Of a DNA stretch of 64,000 nucleotides, positions 17,480-26,352 are shown in pieces. The DNA lies in NCBI RefSeq assembly GCF_018614055.1, contig NZ_JAGGPB010000064.1, positions 1 to 64,000 on the forward strand, given 5' to 3'. Positions within the stretch are counted from its first letter, which is position 1. Each line of letters starts with the position of its first letter. The notes under the pieces were generated by a model, which had not been told where the DNA came from, ran no database searches, and saw only the letters and a program-made list of their open reading frames with translations. This DNA is from Streptomyces sp. ISL-98. GTDB lineage: Bacteria; Actinomycetota; Actinomycetes; Streptomycetales; Streptomycetaceae. The position numbers and the translations under genes are program-made.

Positions 17480-18055
17480 GGCGCAGATGCCCTGGCTGCA
17501 CGACGGCAAGCCGCACGACTACAAGCCGGGCGACTCCCGCTGCCCGTACCGGCCGCTGTCGGTGTACGCGGATGAGTTCATGACCGCCGCGCAGGACAGC
17601 CTGTTCGGCGACGACATCCAGACCAACGGCGGCGACCGCACCAACCGGCCTGAAGTACGGCATCGGCTTCAACCCCGCCGGCCAGTCCCCGTTCGCGCAC
17701 AACGGGTTCTCCACCGAGATGAAGGACAACCTGCGGCAGAACAACAGGCTCCGTCATCTTCAACATGGGCTCGCCCGGCGCCACCCGCAAGGCCGCGGAG
17801 GGCACCATAGAGAACGCCTACGACCGTCCCGACCATCCCGGCCCGCCACTCCCGCCAGGAAGGCTCCCCGATCGACCGGGCCATGAAGAGGGAGGCCGCC
17901 CCGGAGAACGGCGTCAGCACGGGCGGCGTCGCCGTCATCGTCCTCGACAACGGCCGCGCTGTGCTCATGCGGTCGCTGTACGCGGACTTCGACACCGACC
18001 TGTCCGACCTGTTCCCTGGCGAGGTCAACCGGCTCACCGACTACGAAATCCCAAG
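17480..18055 (+). pseudogene. Unrecognised protein, at least three frameshifts
   Basis: Sense fragments run consecutively through the three frames: MPWLHDGKPHDYKPGDSRCP and LSVYADEFMTAAQDSLFGDD; LKYGIGFNPAGQSPFAHNGF; VIFNMGSPGATRKAAEGTIE; MKREAAPENGVSTGGVAVIV and LYADFDTDLSDLFPGEVNRL. Together they make a hydrophilic protein of about 185 residues. I do not recognise the family, and the start may be lost at the IS1182 junction. It is either decayed or badly affected by indels. Confidence 0.4.
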
Positions 18056-18720
18056 CGAAGACCGTGACCGACCGCGCCAGCGGTTCCACGGTCACCCGCA
18101 GCGTGGTGGACAAACTCGAAGCCAAAGCCGTGGTCACCCCGACCACCGCGAAGACCTGTCGGGTCCGGTCCAAGACCGGACCCACCCGGCGACAGAACAC
18201 ACACCCCGCGCCCAGGCGACGCAGGGCACCCTCCCCCACCGGACCTTCGGGTCCGGCGGGCAAGCGTCCGGAGGGACACGCTCACACGGGCCGGACCCGG
18301 CTGCCCCGCGCAGCCCACCGGCACCAGGGCGTGACAACGATCAGCACACCCACCACGGTCGGTCACCGGCCACGCGGAGCAGCACTGGGCGCAGGCTTCC
18401 ACCTGCACGCTCACGCTACCCCTCCACCGTGGGCAGATCCCGTGCCAGACACTACGTCTGACATGGAATCGCTTAGCTGATTAGAGACGCTACGACTACG
18501 CACACCACGGCCGAGCAGGCACCCCGTCAGCCGACTTCGTCCCCGACGGGTTCGTCGACCGGTTCTGCCTGCTCGGCCCGGCGTCTGCGCCTGTGGACCG
18601 GCCGGCTGAGCTCAGCGGGCTCAGCCTGGCCCAGTTCGCTCTCTACCTGATGCACGATCAGTCCACCCTCACAGAGCGGACAGTGCATGCTGAGCTCCGC
18701 TGCTCGCCCCCAGTCGCTCG
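18056..18720. other. Stretch without a supportable gene
   Basis: Open frames here are Pro/Arg/Thr-rich on both strands and lack ribosome sites. One plus-strand frame contains STVTRSVVDKLEAKAVV, reminiscent of a MarR recognition helix, but it is too short and isolated to call. Confidence 0.35.
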
Positions 18721-18722
18721 GC

Positions 18723-18974
18723 CTAGCCCGGGCCGCCTCCACCACCGCCGCCTCCGCCGTCGCTGGGGAGTCCGAGGCGGAGTGCGAGACGGACGATGCG
18801 CTCGAGGGACTCCTCAGGGAAGTCACCGCCGGGGGGCGTGGGCCGATCCGTGATGGGCGGGGAGGTCTTGTGGTCCTCGCAGCCGCAGGCCATGGCTTGC
18901 GGAGCAGCGGCTCCGAGCAAGGTGGCAATCAGGACCGCGGCGACAGCCGCGCAGCGGCCGGTTCGAGTGGGCAT
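18723..18974 (-). CDS. Small secreted protein with Gly-run C-terminus
   Basis: The 83-residue precursor begins MPTRTGRCAAVAAVLIATLL with cleavage expected after AQAMA-like GAAAPQAMA. The mature part starts CGCEDHKTSPPITDRP and ends in nine to ten consecutive glycines. The Cys immediately after the signal could be lipidated, although the box (AMAC) is not ideal. There is no conserved domain. The start was chosen because it gives a clean signal peptide. Confidence 0.5.
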   Translation of the reverse strand: MPTRTGRCAAVAAVLIATLLGAAAPQAMACGCEDHKTSPPITDRPTPPGGDFPEESLERIVRLALRLGLPSDGGGGGGGGGPG

Positions 18975-19156
18975 GTGCACCTCCAAGGGGTGGCCAGTCA
19001 CTCCACCACCTCCCACCCCAAGCCAACTACACACGCCAAACCAGGCGCATTCCGCCAACAAGACGCAGGACTTCACACAGTTGGCGGCCTTATCCGGGCA
19101 CGCCTACGAGCCGCAAGGTTCGAAACAACCTCTCGAGGCGTACGGGTCCACGGTGC

Positions 19157-20407
19157 TCAGCTCGTCGGCTGAGCCGGCTTGGCCCCGTACGCCGACTCGG
19201 CCTGCCTGCTGCAGAACACCTTCTTGAGGAGCTTTTCCAGCGCCTTCGGGAACACCTGCGCTTGGTCGATTGCGGCGTCCCCCATGGTTATCGAGGCGGT
19301 CATGGTCATCTTGCCGTCGGGCGTGCTGTACATCAGCGCCCCGTAGCCATTGTTGCTGCCGTTGTGGTTGAGGATGGTGCCGACGCAGTTCGGGCCCGTG
19401 TCCTGCACGTACAGCCCAAGGCCGTAGCGGCCGAAGAGGCCGCCGCTCTTGGGGTGTGGCTTGCGCATCTCGGCCAGCAGCTTGGCCGGGATGAGCTTGC
19501 CACTATTCAGCGCGGAGAAGAACGTGTGGAGATCCTCGGTGGTCGAGATCATCTCACCGGCGCCGGAGATCCAGGAGGGGTTCTGGCGGGTGACGTCCAC
19601 GACCTTCCACTGGCCGGCTTCCTCATACCGGTGGTAGCCGTGGGCGTGCGGCCCGGGGATGTTCGTCCGGGTGCCTGGCACCATGGTGTCGCGCAGGCGG
19701 AGCGGCCGCAGGATCCGCCGCTTCATCTCCTCGTCGTAGGGTTGGCCGGTGACCTTCTCGATCAGCAGCCTGGCCAGCACGTAGTTGGTGTTGGAGTAAC
19801 TCCAGTTCGTCCCCGGCTCGAACTTCGCCGGCTTGGACAGCGCCAGCCGTACCAGCTCCTCGGGCTGGTAGGTGTGGAACCGCTTGTCCACCCACTCCTT
19901 GCCCTGCCAGGGGATCCCCGGCACGTACGTCCCGTCGTCGTAGACCTCGCCACCGGCGAAGTTGAACAACCCGCTGGTGTGCTGCAACAGCATCCGCACT
20001 GTGATCCGCCGGTCCAGCTTGAACTCGGGCAGGTAGTCGGCTAACGGCCCGTCCAGCCTGACCTTGCCGTCGGCCACCAGTTGCAGCACCAGGGTCGCGA
20101 CGAAGTTCTTGGTGGTACTGCCGACCCGGAAGCGGCCGTTCGTCGGCGGCTTGGCGCTCTGGCCCAGCTTGCGCACCCCGGCGCTGCCGACCCACTCGCC
20201 CCGCTGATCGTTTACGCGCATCTGCATCCCGGCGTAACCGGCATCGACGAGCTCCTGTATGGCCTTCTGCAGCTCCGGGCGATCCTGCCCGGCAGCGGCC
20301 TTCGGCACGGCCATGCTGTCCGCGGAGGCCACCGCGGGTGTGGCCACCCCGGCCAGCAGCGCGGCCGCCAGCGCCGCGACCCCTACTCGCCGGAAGACCC
20401 GTGGCAT
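19157..20407 (-). CDS. Secreted serine hydrolase (class C beta-lactamase / D-Ala-D-Ala carboxypeptidase fold)
   Basis: The 416-residue precursor has a signal peptide ending near VATPAVASA. The catalytic SxxK motif is S97-T-T-K100 in FRVGSTTKNF; the second motif YSN occurs in TNWSYSNTNYVLARLLIEKV; and the third is HNGS in ILNHNGSNNGYGALMYS. This is the layout of serine beta-lactamase-like hydrolases (family S12), which trim peptidoglycan stem peptides or hydrolyse esters outside the cell. The start MPRVFRR is preferred because it places the signal peptide at the N-terminus; a longer version from 20521 is open but less likely. Monocistronic. Confidence 0.9.
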   Translation of the reverse strand: MPRVFRRVGVAALAAALLAGVATPAVASADSMAVPKAAAGQDRPELQKAIQELVDAGYAGMQMRVNDQRGEWVGSAGVRKLGQSAKPPTNGRFRVGSTTKNFVATLVLQLVADGKVRLDGPLADYLPEFKLDRRITVRMLLQHTSGLFNFAGGEVYDDGTYVPGIPWQGKEWVDKRFHTYQPEELVRLALSKPAKFEPGTNWSYSNTNYVLARLLIEKVTGQPYDEEMKRRILRPLRLRDTMVPGTRTNIPGPHAHGYHRYEEAGQWKVVDVTRQNPSWISGAGEMISTTEDLHTFFSALNSGKLIPAKLLAEMRKPHPKSGGLFGRYGLGLYVQDTGPNCVGTILNHNGSNNGYGALMYSTPDGKMTMTASITMGDAAIDQAQVFPKALEKLLKKVFCSRQAESAYGAKPAQPTS

Positions 20408-20529
20408 CCGGCCCCTGTGGTTTTGGGTACCCCTGGTTATTCCTGGAACCTCATGCTCGGCCTTGCCGAGGATGCTGTGTGTCACGGCCCCAAGGTTGTT
20501 CACGTACGAGGTTAAGTTCATGGCGTCAT

Positions 20530-20610
20530 GATGGCACTCACATGGCGCCAATGCAAGCCATAGTGGCGCGGATTTACATCTGGGGTGGCACTATCTGGCG
20601 CCACGCGAAG
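20530..20610. promoter_or_regulatory. Repeated TGGCGCCA palindromes upstream of the serine hydrolase
   Basis: The octamer palindrome TGGCGCCA occurs at about 20542 and again at about 20597, with partial copies (GTGGCGCGG, GGTGGCACTATC) between. Their location directly ahead of a secreted-enzyme gene suggests operators, but no known regulator is adjacent and the motif is short, so this is tentative. Confidence 0.3.
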
Positions 20611-20639
20611 GAAAATGCTGGTCAGCCTCATGAAGGGTT

Positions 20640-21113
20640 GGCGCCACGGTCCATACCGGATCCGGTGGCCGCCCGACACCAGTCATCCTCAGCAGCCGTG
20701 AACGACAAGCGATCAACCACGATTCAGGCATGGACTCCAGCGAGCGCCTCGGCCGCCGTAGGTCGGGCGCGACGGTGCGGCCGCGCATCGCCAGTAGCGG
20801 CCGCACCTCACCGATTGCACGCGTGATGGTGGAACGTTCGATGTCGAAACCAGCACGCCAGTACATCATGGGTGGCACCATGGCGGAGGTGAATGAGGGC
20901 GGCCAACAGGCGGTCGCCAAAGACCAGTTTGTGCTTGGCCCCAGCACCTACGGCCCGACGACGGGGCCGCGACGCGAGTGCAGCCTGGTGCCGCTCGTGC
21001 GACAACGGGCCGATCTCGGCGACGAGTTCAGCGATCAGATCGGGCGACAGGCCCGTGATCCGCTGGCTTCGGATGATCGCTGCACGTTTCCGCTTCCGCA
21101 CCACAGGGACCAT
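20640..21113 (-). pseudogene. IS5-type (DDE_4) transposase N-terminal remnant
   Basis: The minus strand encodes ITGLSPDLIAELVAEIGPLS, GAKHKLVFGDRLLAALIHLR and HGATHDVLACWF, then in the next frame STITRAIGEVRPLLAMRGRT. This is the helix-turn-helix N-terminal domain of IS5-group transposases (…LRHGxTHDVLAxWFGVDRSTITRAIGEVRPLLA). Continuing reading breaks down after about 20700, and the catalytic core is absent. Confidence 0.65.
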
Positions 21114-21163
21114 GATCAGCGATCAGACTCCCGACGCGCCACCGCCAACCATGCACGAGCCCG

Positions 21164-21610
21164 TTAGCCAGCCGCGGGCACCGCGCCTTCCCCGAAGGGC
21201 GGAACGTCGGCCACGGTGACGTCCATGCGCAGCCGCGCGAAGCGCAGTGGGTGGCGCCAGGAGCCCCGCTCGATGGCGGTGTCCGCGCCGATTTCCGCGA
21301 CCAGATCAGGGACGACCAGGATCGGGTCGAGGGTGTCTGCGGCTGCTCCAGGTGGCGGTGAACCGCACACCGGTCCATGGATGTTCGGGGTCGGCTTCAG
21401 TGAGGTGGTCGGCGAGCTGGCGGGCATCGTCGGGCTTCAGCGGCGTGGTGCGGCCGACCGCGCGCAGTCGGCCGTCGGTGTCGTACCGCCCTACGACGAG
21501 CAGTTGCGGACGGTTCAATGAGCCGGTGACGCCGCCGATCACGGCTTCGGTGATCTGGCGACGGCGGACCTTGAACCTTCTCTGCACCGACTCGGGAGGC
21601 GCTGAGCATC
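21164..21610 (-). pseudogene. ATP-dependent DNA ligase, C-terminal part (copy 2)
   Basis: On the minus strand: RRQITEAVIGGVTGSLNRPQ, LLVVGRYDTDGRLRAVGRTT, DHLTEADPEHPWTGVRFTAT, then after a one-base shift LDPILVVPDLVAEIGADTAI and WRHPLRFARLRMDVTVADVP with the natural ending FGEGAVPAAG and stop at 21164-21166. This is the complete OB domain and true C-terminus of an actinobacterial ATP-dependent ligase. The matching N-terminal portion lies at 22425-23036, about 0.8 kb away on the same strand, so this is one gene split by an insert. Confidence 0.85.
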
Positions 21611-21711
21611 GGCGCGAGGGGTCGGCCCTGCGTGAGCTCCTCCGGGTCAGCAACGCCCGCACGGCCGAGGTGGCACGCCGATCACAACCCTCTGCGGACC
21701 GCGCTCCACCA

Positions 21712-21760
21712 CCGATGTTCAGAATCTGATGTGGCAGTCCGCTCAGATCCTGAACATCGG
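21712..21760 (-). terminator. Hairpin terminator after the secreted repeat-protein gene
   Basis: The 18-base arms CCGATGTTCAGAATCTGA (21712-21729) and TCAGATCCTGAACATCGG (21743-21760) pair with a single mismatch around a 13-base loop. It sits just beyond the stop of the minus-strand secreted-protein gene at 21774 and lacks a T-tract, as is common in Streptomyces. Confidence 0.65.
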
Positions 21761-21773
21761 GGTTGGACGCAGG

Positions 21774-22082
21774 TCAGCTCCCCCCGGTACCTCCGCCGAA
21801 CTGGTCGGCGCCGAACTGGCTGCCGCCCATCTGACTGGAGTCCTGGCCACCGAACTGGCCGCCGCCGAAGCTGTCCTGGGCGCCGTCCTGACCGCCGTCC
21901 TGGGCGCCGAACCCACCGCCGCCCATCTGACCGGTGTCCTGACCGCCGAACTGGCCGCCGCCGAAGCTGCCCTGGGCGACGCCGAACTGATCGCCGTCCT
22001 GGCTCTGAGCCTGCGCGGCACCAGCGCCACTGAGGCAGATACCAAGAACTGCAGCCGCAGCCGCGAGAGAACGGAATCTCAT
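21774..22082 (-). CDS. Secreted Gly/Gln/Asp-repeat protein
   Basis: The 102-residue precursor opens MRFRSLAAAAAVLGICLSGA with cleavage after AQA. The mature chain is built of near-repeats such as SFGGGQFGGQD, TGQMGGGGFGAQDGGQDGAQ and SFGGGQFGGQDSSQM, and it ends GGGTGGS. AGGAGA lies 7-8 bases before the ATG. No cysteine or known domain remains in the mature protein, so it is probably intrinsically disordered and could be a surface or matrix polymer. It lies exactly within the gap that splits the DNA ligase gene. Confidence 0.75.
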   Translation of the reverse strand: MRFRSLAAAAAVLGICLSGAGAAQAQSQDGDQFGVAQGSFGGGQFGGQDTGQMGGGGFGAQDGGQDGAQDSFGGGQFGGQDSSQMGGSQFGADQFGGGTGGS

Positions 22083-22424
22083 GAGGTCTCCTGAAGAGTC
22101 GAGTGGAATCAATGGTCGTCCTGCGAACAGATCAACGACTTCCCCGGACGAGGAGCCGCCTTAGGCGTGACCAAGGCAAGTTCACCGCGACGAGCTGACC
22201 ACCTCGCGCCAACACTCGGAACCAGACGTGGGATCATCCGATCGGCTCCGTCGACCATCACCCATGGAAGTAAATCTCTCCCCGGCGACCACCGCCCCGA
22301 TCTCGGGCAGCCGCACCCACCCGTCCGTCACGTCCCTGTAAACCCTGGAGGTCTCACATGGCACGCCGCGATGTTCGGCTCCGCCCCTCGCCGCGGCGAA
22401 CCGATCACTGAGTTGGTGCAGTCA

Positions 22425-23036
22425 ATTGACCACCCTCTGGCCCGGTCATATATCTCTGCTGCAAGCCCTTGATCACCACGCCTTCCACGACCTGGATCTC
22501 CGTCCAGGACTCCAGCCACTCCTGCGCGACGGCCGGGTCCCTCGTCATCGGACACAGGGTCCACGGCGGGGTCAGACCGCGCTGGGTGAACAAGTCCTCA
22601 ACGGTGGCGCGGCGCCGTTCGAACGGCTGACTGAGTAGCTCCTGACCGTGGGCCTGGAGGACATCGAAGGCGATGAAATGGGCGGGCATCGCCGCGGCGA
22701 GGGCCTGGACAGTGCGCTCTCCGGATACGGAGCGGCGTTGCAACGCCTCGAAGGCCCCCCCGGACCCACACCACGAGCTCGCCATCCAGGACCAGGCCGT
22801 CCGGCATGTTTCGCCGCGGCGACGAGGTCGGGAAAGTGATTCTGGATCAGCGAGCCGCGCCGCGACTGCAGGAGCACCGGACCACCAGGGCGGGCCGGTG
22901 TGGACAGGAGATCCCGATAGCCGTCGAACTTCAGCTCCATCGCCAGACCGCCCGGCAGCACACCGGGCCCCGGCACCGACTCGCGAGCCTGGGCCAGCAT
23001 CGGCTCCAGGGGAGGCTTCAACACCATCACAGCCAT
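22425..23036 (-). pseudogene. ATP-dependent DNA ligase, N-terminal adenylation domain (copy 2, 5' part)
   Basis: The start MAVMVLKPPLEPMLAQARES leads to GGLAMELKFDGYRDL, where KFDGYR is ligase motif I with the adenylated Lys. Next come VLLQSRRGSLIQNHFPDLVA (RRG region), then in shifted frames MPDGLVLDGELVVWV (motif III, DGEL) and FEALQRRSVSGERTVQALAA, IAFDVLQAHGQELL and VVEGVVIKGLQQRYMTG (motif IV, EGVVIK). Two frameshifts (about 22810 and 22750) break it, and homology ends at about 22425, where the insert begins. The downstream OB domain is at 21164-21610. Confidence 0.85.
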
Positions 23037-23260
23037 CCTCCCCGCCCGCTACAGCCCATGTCTTCTGTCTACGACGACACCCGCCGGCCCGCTACCCGGA
23101 TGCCGTCCGGCACACGACAGCACGCCGCGCAGACGTCTCGCCAACGGGTCCTCTTCTCCACTGCTATCGCGTGGAGAAGAGGGGTCGTCGGGCCAAACCG
23201 GCTTGCCCACCGGCCCTGACCTGGCGAAACACCCAGGGCGCGTACGTCTGTGACCCCGGC

Positions 23261-23540
23261 CTAGGCCACCGAGAGTGCCTTGACGCCTGACAGGAGGGGG
23301 ACGAGCGAGTAATTCCCGTCCCCCGAACCGCACGACACCTGACTGTCAGCCGTGTTGGAGACGTTCGTCCCCGTGGCGAACCGCCCGTCGCCGCCCGGCA
23401 CCACGGTCGTGAAGTGATTGGTGGCCGAGGACGAGTAGTACACGCACTGATGCAGGTTCAGGTAGCGCCCTGAAGCGAGGTTCAGGGCTTTGACGCCCGA
23501 CAGGAGGGAGACGAGCGAGTAGTTCCCGTCCCCCTTGACC
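23261..23540 (-). pseudogene. C-terminal fragment of a repeat-containing, probably secreted protein
   Basis: The minus strand reads GDGNYSLVSLLSGVKALNLA, then SGRYLNLHQCVYYSSSATNH and FTTVVPGGDGRFATGTNVSN, and repeats with GDGNYSLVPLLSGVKALSVA before the stop. The repeated GDGNYSLVxLLSGVKAL unit is encoded by a 45-bp direct repeat (23280-23324 and 23491-23535; 42 of 45 identical). The 5' part is frameshifted or absent and no signal peptide remains. Family unknown. Confidence 0.45.
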
Positions 23541-23784
23541 GCACCCGTACCACGCGAGCCAGGGGCGCCGGGGTGAAGGCAGGCGTGTACGCCGACATCC
23601 GACGCCCCCGACTGGCGTCACCTCCCGTGCTTGCCGTCACGCTCTCCCGACCAGCCTTTACATGACGGCGCCTTACCCTATGCAATTCGATGATAACTCT
23701 GTGTGTAATGTAGATGTTCTGGCCCGAGTACGGGATTTCACAGACCGCAGTGGTCGCCGGATGCTCATCCGGGAAAGGAACAAC

Positions 23785-24528
23785 ATGGTCCGTAAATTGG
23801 CTGCGGAACTGCTGGGAACAGGGCTGCTCGTGTATTTCGCCGTCGGGGTGGCAACCCTGTCGTTCGGCTTCGGCACCGCGGGGAGCAGTTACGCCGCTGG
23901 TGTGGTCGCTACAGCACTCGCATTCGGTCTCGTCCTATTGGCACTGGCATACGTGCTCGGGCCCGTCTCCGGCTGCCATGTCAATCCAGCCGTCACCATC
24001 GGAGCCCTGCTGGCCGGCCGAATTCCGCTGGTCGAGGCGATCGGTTACTGGGTTGCGCAGTTCACCGGCGGCATCCTCGGGGCTTTGCTCCTGTGGGGTA
24101 CGTTCGCCGGTTCACCCGGCTACAACCGTTCGACCACCGGCCTTGGAGCCGACGGCTGGAGTGCCGCCAGCGCCATTCACATCAATGGAGGCGGCGCCTT
24201 CCTGACCGAGGTGGTGCTGACCACCTTCTTTGTCTTCGTTGCCCTCGGCGCGACAAGCAAGACCTCGAATGACACCGTCGCAGGACTGACAATCGGGCTG
24301 TCGCTCTCCGTATGTCACCTCATCGGGATTCCGATCACTGGAACGTCGGTGAACCCCGCCCGCAGTCTCGGTCCTGCCCTCATCGTCGGCGAGACAGCCC
24401 TTTCCCAGGTCTGGCTCTTCATCATCGCCCCCCTTACGGGTGGCATCCTGGCCGCTGGCCTTTATGTGCTGATCTTCCCAAAGTCCGAACCCGTCCCGGG
24501 TGAAACCCTGGTCAGCGGCGTTGGCTAA
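23785..24528 (+). CDS. aqpZ: AqpZ-type aquaporin (MIP family)
   Basis: The 247-residue channel has six transmembrane helices and two re-entrant NPA loops: HVNPAVT (Asn67-Pro-Ala) and TSVNPARSLGPAL. The His in SVCHLIGIP and the Thr before the second NPA, with the Arg after it, give an aromatic/Arg filter typical of water-selective AqpZ rather than GlpF, although it is not next to the glycerol kinase gene at 40.6 kb. GGAAAGGAAC precedes the ATG. Two upstream in-frame ATGs would only add a charged, non-membrane extension, so I use the third. Confidence 0.92.
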   Translation: MVRKLAAELLGTGLLVYFAVGVATLSFGFGTAGSSYAAGVVATALAFGLVLLALAYVLGPVSGCHVNPAVTIGALLAGRIPLVEAIGYWVAQFTGGILGALLLWGTFAGSPGYNRSTTGLGADGWSAASAIHINGGGAFLTEVVLTTFFVFVALGATSKTSNDTVAGLTIGLSLSVCHLIGIPITGTSVNPARSLGPALIVGETALSQVWLFIIAPLTGGILAAGLYVLIFPKSEPVPGETLVSGVG

Positions 24529-24744
24529 CAGAGTGTTCTGCCCGCCGCGGATCGACAACGGACTGTGGAGCTACCCGAGCACCGACCCGAACCTGCTGCA
24601 ATGCATGGCCCGGGAGCCAACGGGCGGCAACGCGCGGATCTGCTGGAATAGACGCAGTTTCTGCGCCGGACGAACTGCTGATCGGCGGGAAGCCGACCGT
24701 CGTCTATGCCTGTTTACGCGCTTCGCGGGGCTGACGGACTGACT

Positions 24745-25225
24745 TCCGGTAGGAGTTGGCGAGGCGGGCCGCCGATGTGCCTCACCGGCGGCAGCTGTCT
24801 TCACGGCAACTTCGTAGCGGACGGCCGGATGGAGGCCCAAGTCCGCAGCGGCCGGGTAGGGCACATCAGCCAGACTCCACAACGCGATCTCGTGACTGAT
24901 CTGGCCGTCGGGCGTGATGCTCATCAGGCTGGTTCCCGGGGAGTCGATGCGCCGGCCGGTGTGAAGGGTGCAGGTGAAGTGCCACATGATCGCGGCCCGG
25001 TCGGGAGCATGGATGCTGTCGATCACAGCGGCGCCGATGTCCGAGGTGGCTGCAAACCAAGGGCCCAGCTGGTCACGCCTCGTCCCGCCCGTGCAGGTCC
25101 CAGTGGAGCGCCTTGTCTTCGTAGTGGGTGTCATTGGTGTAGACGGACTCCCAAGCGTCCAGGTCATGGTGGTCGAAGCCATCGCACAGTCTTTGGAAGG
25201 CGGCGAGTTGGCGGGCGCGGTACAA
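24745..25225 (-). pseudogene. SnoaL/NTF2-like protein, frameshifted
   Basis: From 25225 the minus strand gives RARQLAAFQRLCDGFDHHDL, then DAWESVYTNDTHYEDKALHW and DLHGRDEA and a stop. The neighbouring frame continues LGPWFAATSDIGAAVIDSIH and ADRAAIMWHFTCTLHTGRRI-like text, then MSITPDGQISHEIALWSLAD. Together these make the cone-shaped NTF2/SnoaL fold used by many small isomerases and cyclases. One base change near 25070 would restore it. No ribosome site is evident before 25225, so the exact start is uncertain. Confidence 0.6.
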
Positions 25226-25429
25226 CGGCGTGTCCCTGCGCTTACTGGTACTTGAGATTCAGCCGCACCCCCACTGCCGAGACGCCGGACACTTGGCCAA
25301 GTTCACCCACTTAGGGCGGAAGGCCGAGAATCCGCCGTGCTTCAGCCCACAGCTGCTCGAACTCCTCCGCAGAGATCTCGGCTGCCTGGGGCTGGTCGGG
25401 GCGGCGGCCGCCGTCGCGGTCGTCACGGC

Positions 25430-26233
25430 TCATCCAGCCTTGTGGTCGTGGGTGGCGGCGAGCTCGCGTACCGCGTCGGCGACGGCTCGGAAGTCCTTGC
25501 GCAGGATCTTGGAGTGGTTGCTCGCGACCTTCGCGCTGAGGCGGATGTTGGGGTTACGGGTGAGCACCGGGTCGAGGTTGGCGCGGATCTGTTCCATCAG
25601 CTTTGGGTCGCCGCCCAGGTTGCCGCCGGTGGCAAGCACGTACCGGGCCGGTACGGTCACGCGGTCGAAGACCGGGTTGAGGGCGGCGGGTGCGCAGAGC
25701 TCGTTGATCTCGATGTTGATCTCGGCGTGTTGCGCGGCGCTCATTCGCGCGGCCAGGCCGAGTGGGCGGGCGATCGGGAACAGCGGGCTCAGCCGGCGGA
25801 ACAGTTTGCGGATCTGTTCCCGGGCGGCGTCGTCGAGCCATTCGTGCGGCAGGGCGCCGTCCACGGACACCGCCCCCAGGGTGCGGCCGGGGTTGTGGGC
25901 GGCCCAGTGCATGGCGAGCATGGCGCCGTAGGACCAGCCCACCAGGATCGGCCGGTCCACGCTCCTGGCGGTGAGGACGGCGTCGAGGTCGCGCAGGCAC
26001 GCCTCGAACGAGTAGTCGGTGGCGCGTTTCGATTTGCCGCGGGCGCGCTCGTCGTAGGTGATGTGCCGGTAGTCGCTGCCGAGGTTGGTGATGACGCGCC
26101 GCCAGTGCGACTGGTCGGCGTAGGAGCCGTTGAGGTAGACCACGGGACGGCCCCGCCCGCCGGTGTCGGTCACGGCCAGTGCGGTGTCATCGATCGACAC
26201 CATGCCGGTCCAGGCGGACTGCTTGATGGTCAT
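25430..26233 (-). CDS. Alpha/beta hydrolase
   Basis: A 267-residue hydrolase of the alpha/beta fold. Visible elements are the oxyanion strand VVYLNGSYADQSHW, the nucleophile elbow LVGWSYGAMLAMHW (Gly-Trp-Ser-Tyr-Gly), and a candidate catalytic His in ASNHSKILRKDF near the C-terminus. GGAAGAAG precedes the ATG. It follows the DUF4097 gene with a 119-base gap on the same strand and probably shares its promoter at 27.05 kb, under the divergent regulator. Substrate unknown. Confidence 0.88.
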   Translation of the reverse strand: MTIKQSAWTGMVSIDDTALAVTDTGGRGRPVVYLNGSYADQSHWRRVITNLGSDYRHITYDERARGKSKRATDYSFEACLRDLDAVLTARSVDRPILVGWSYGAMLAMHWAAHNPGRTLGAVSVDGALPHEWLDDAAREQIRKLFRRLSPLFPIARPLGLAARMSAAQHAEINIEINELCAPAALNPVFDRVTVPARYVLATGGNLGGDPKLMEQIRANLDPVLTRNPNIRLSAKVASNHSKILRKDFRAVADAVRELAATHDHKAG

Positions 26234-26352
26234 GGTTTTGTCTTCTTCCGGTGTCGGAGGTGGATCAGGAGCGGTGGACGGTGATGTCGCCGTAGGAGGT
26301 GTGGCCGCGCTCCTCCTACGGCTTCGTCGGCCTCTTCGGGCCGGGTGGCGTT

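Noticed and set aside
18056..18480. MarR-type recognition helix (STVTRSVVDKLEAK)
   Set aside because: Isolated 14-residue similarity in a Pro/Arg-rich frame without start or stop context.
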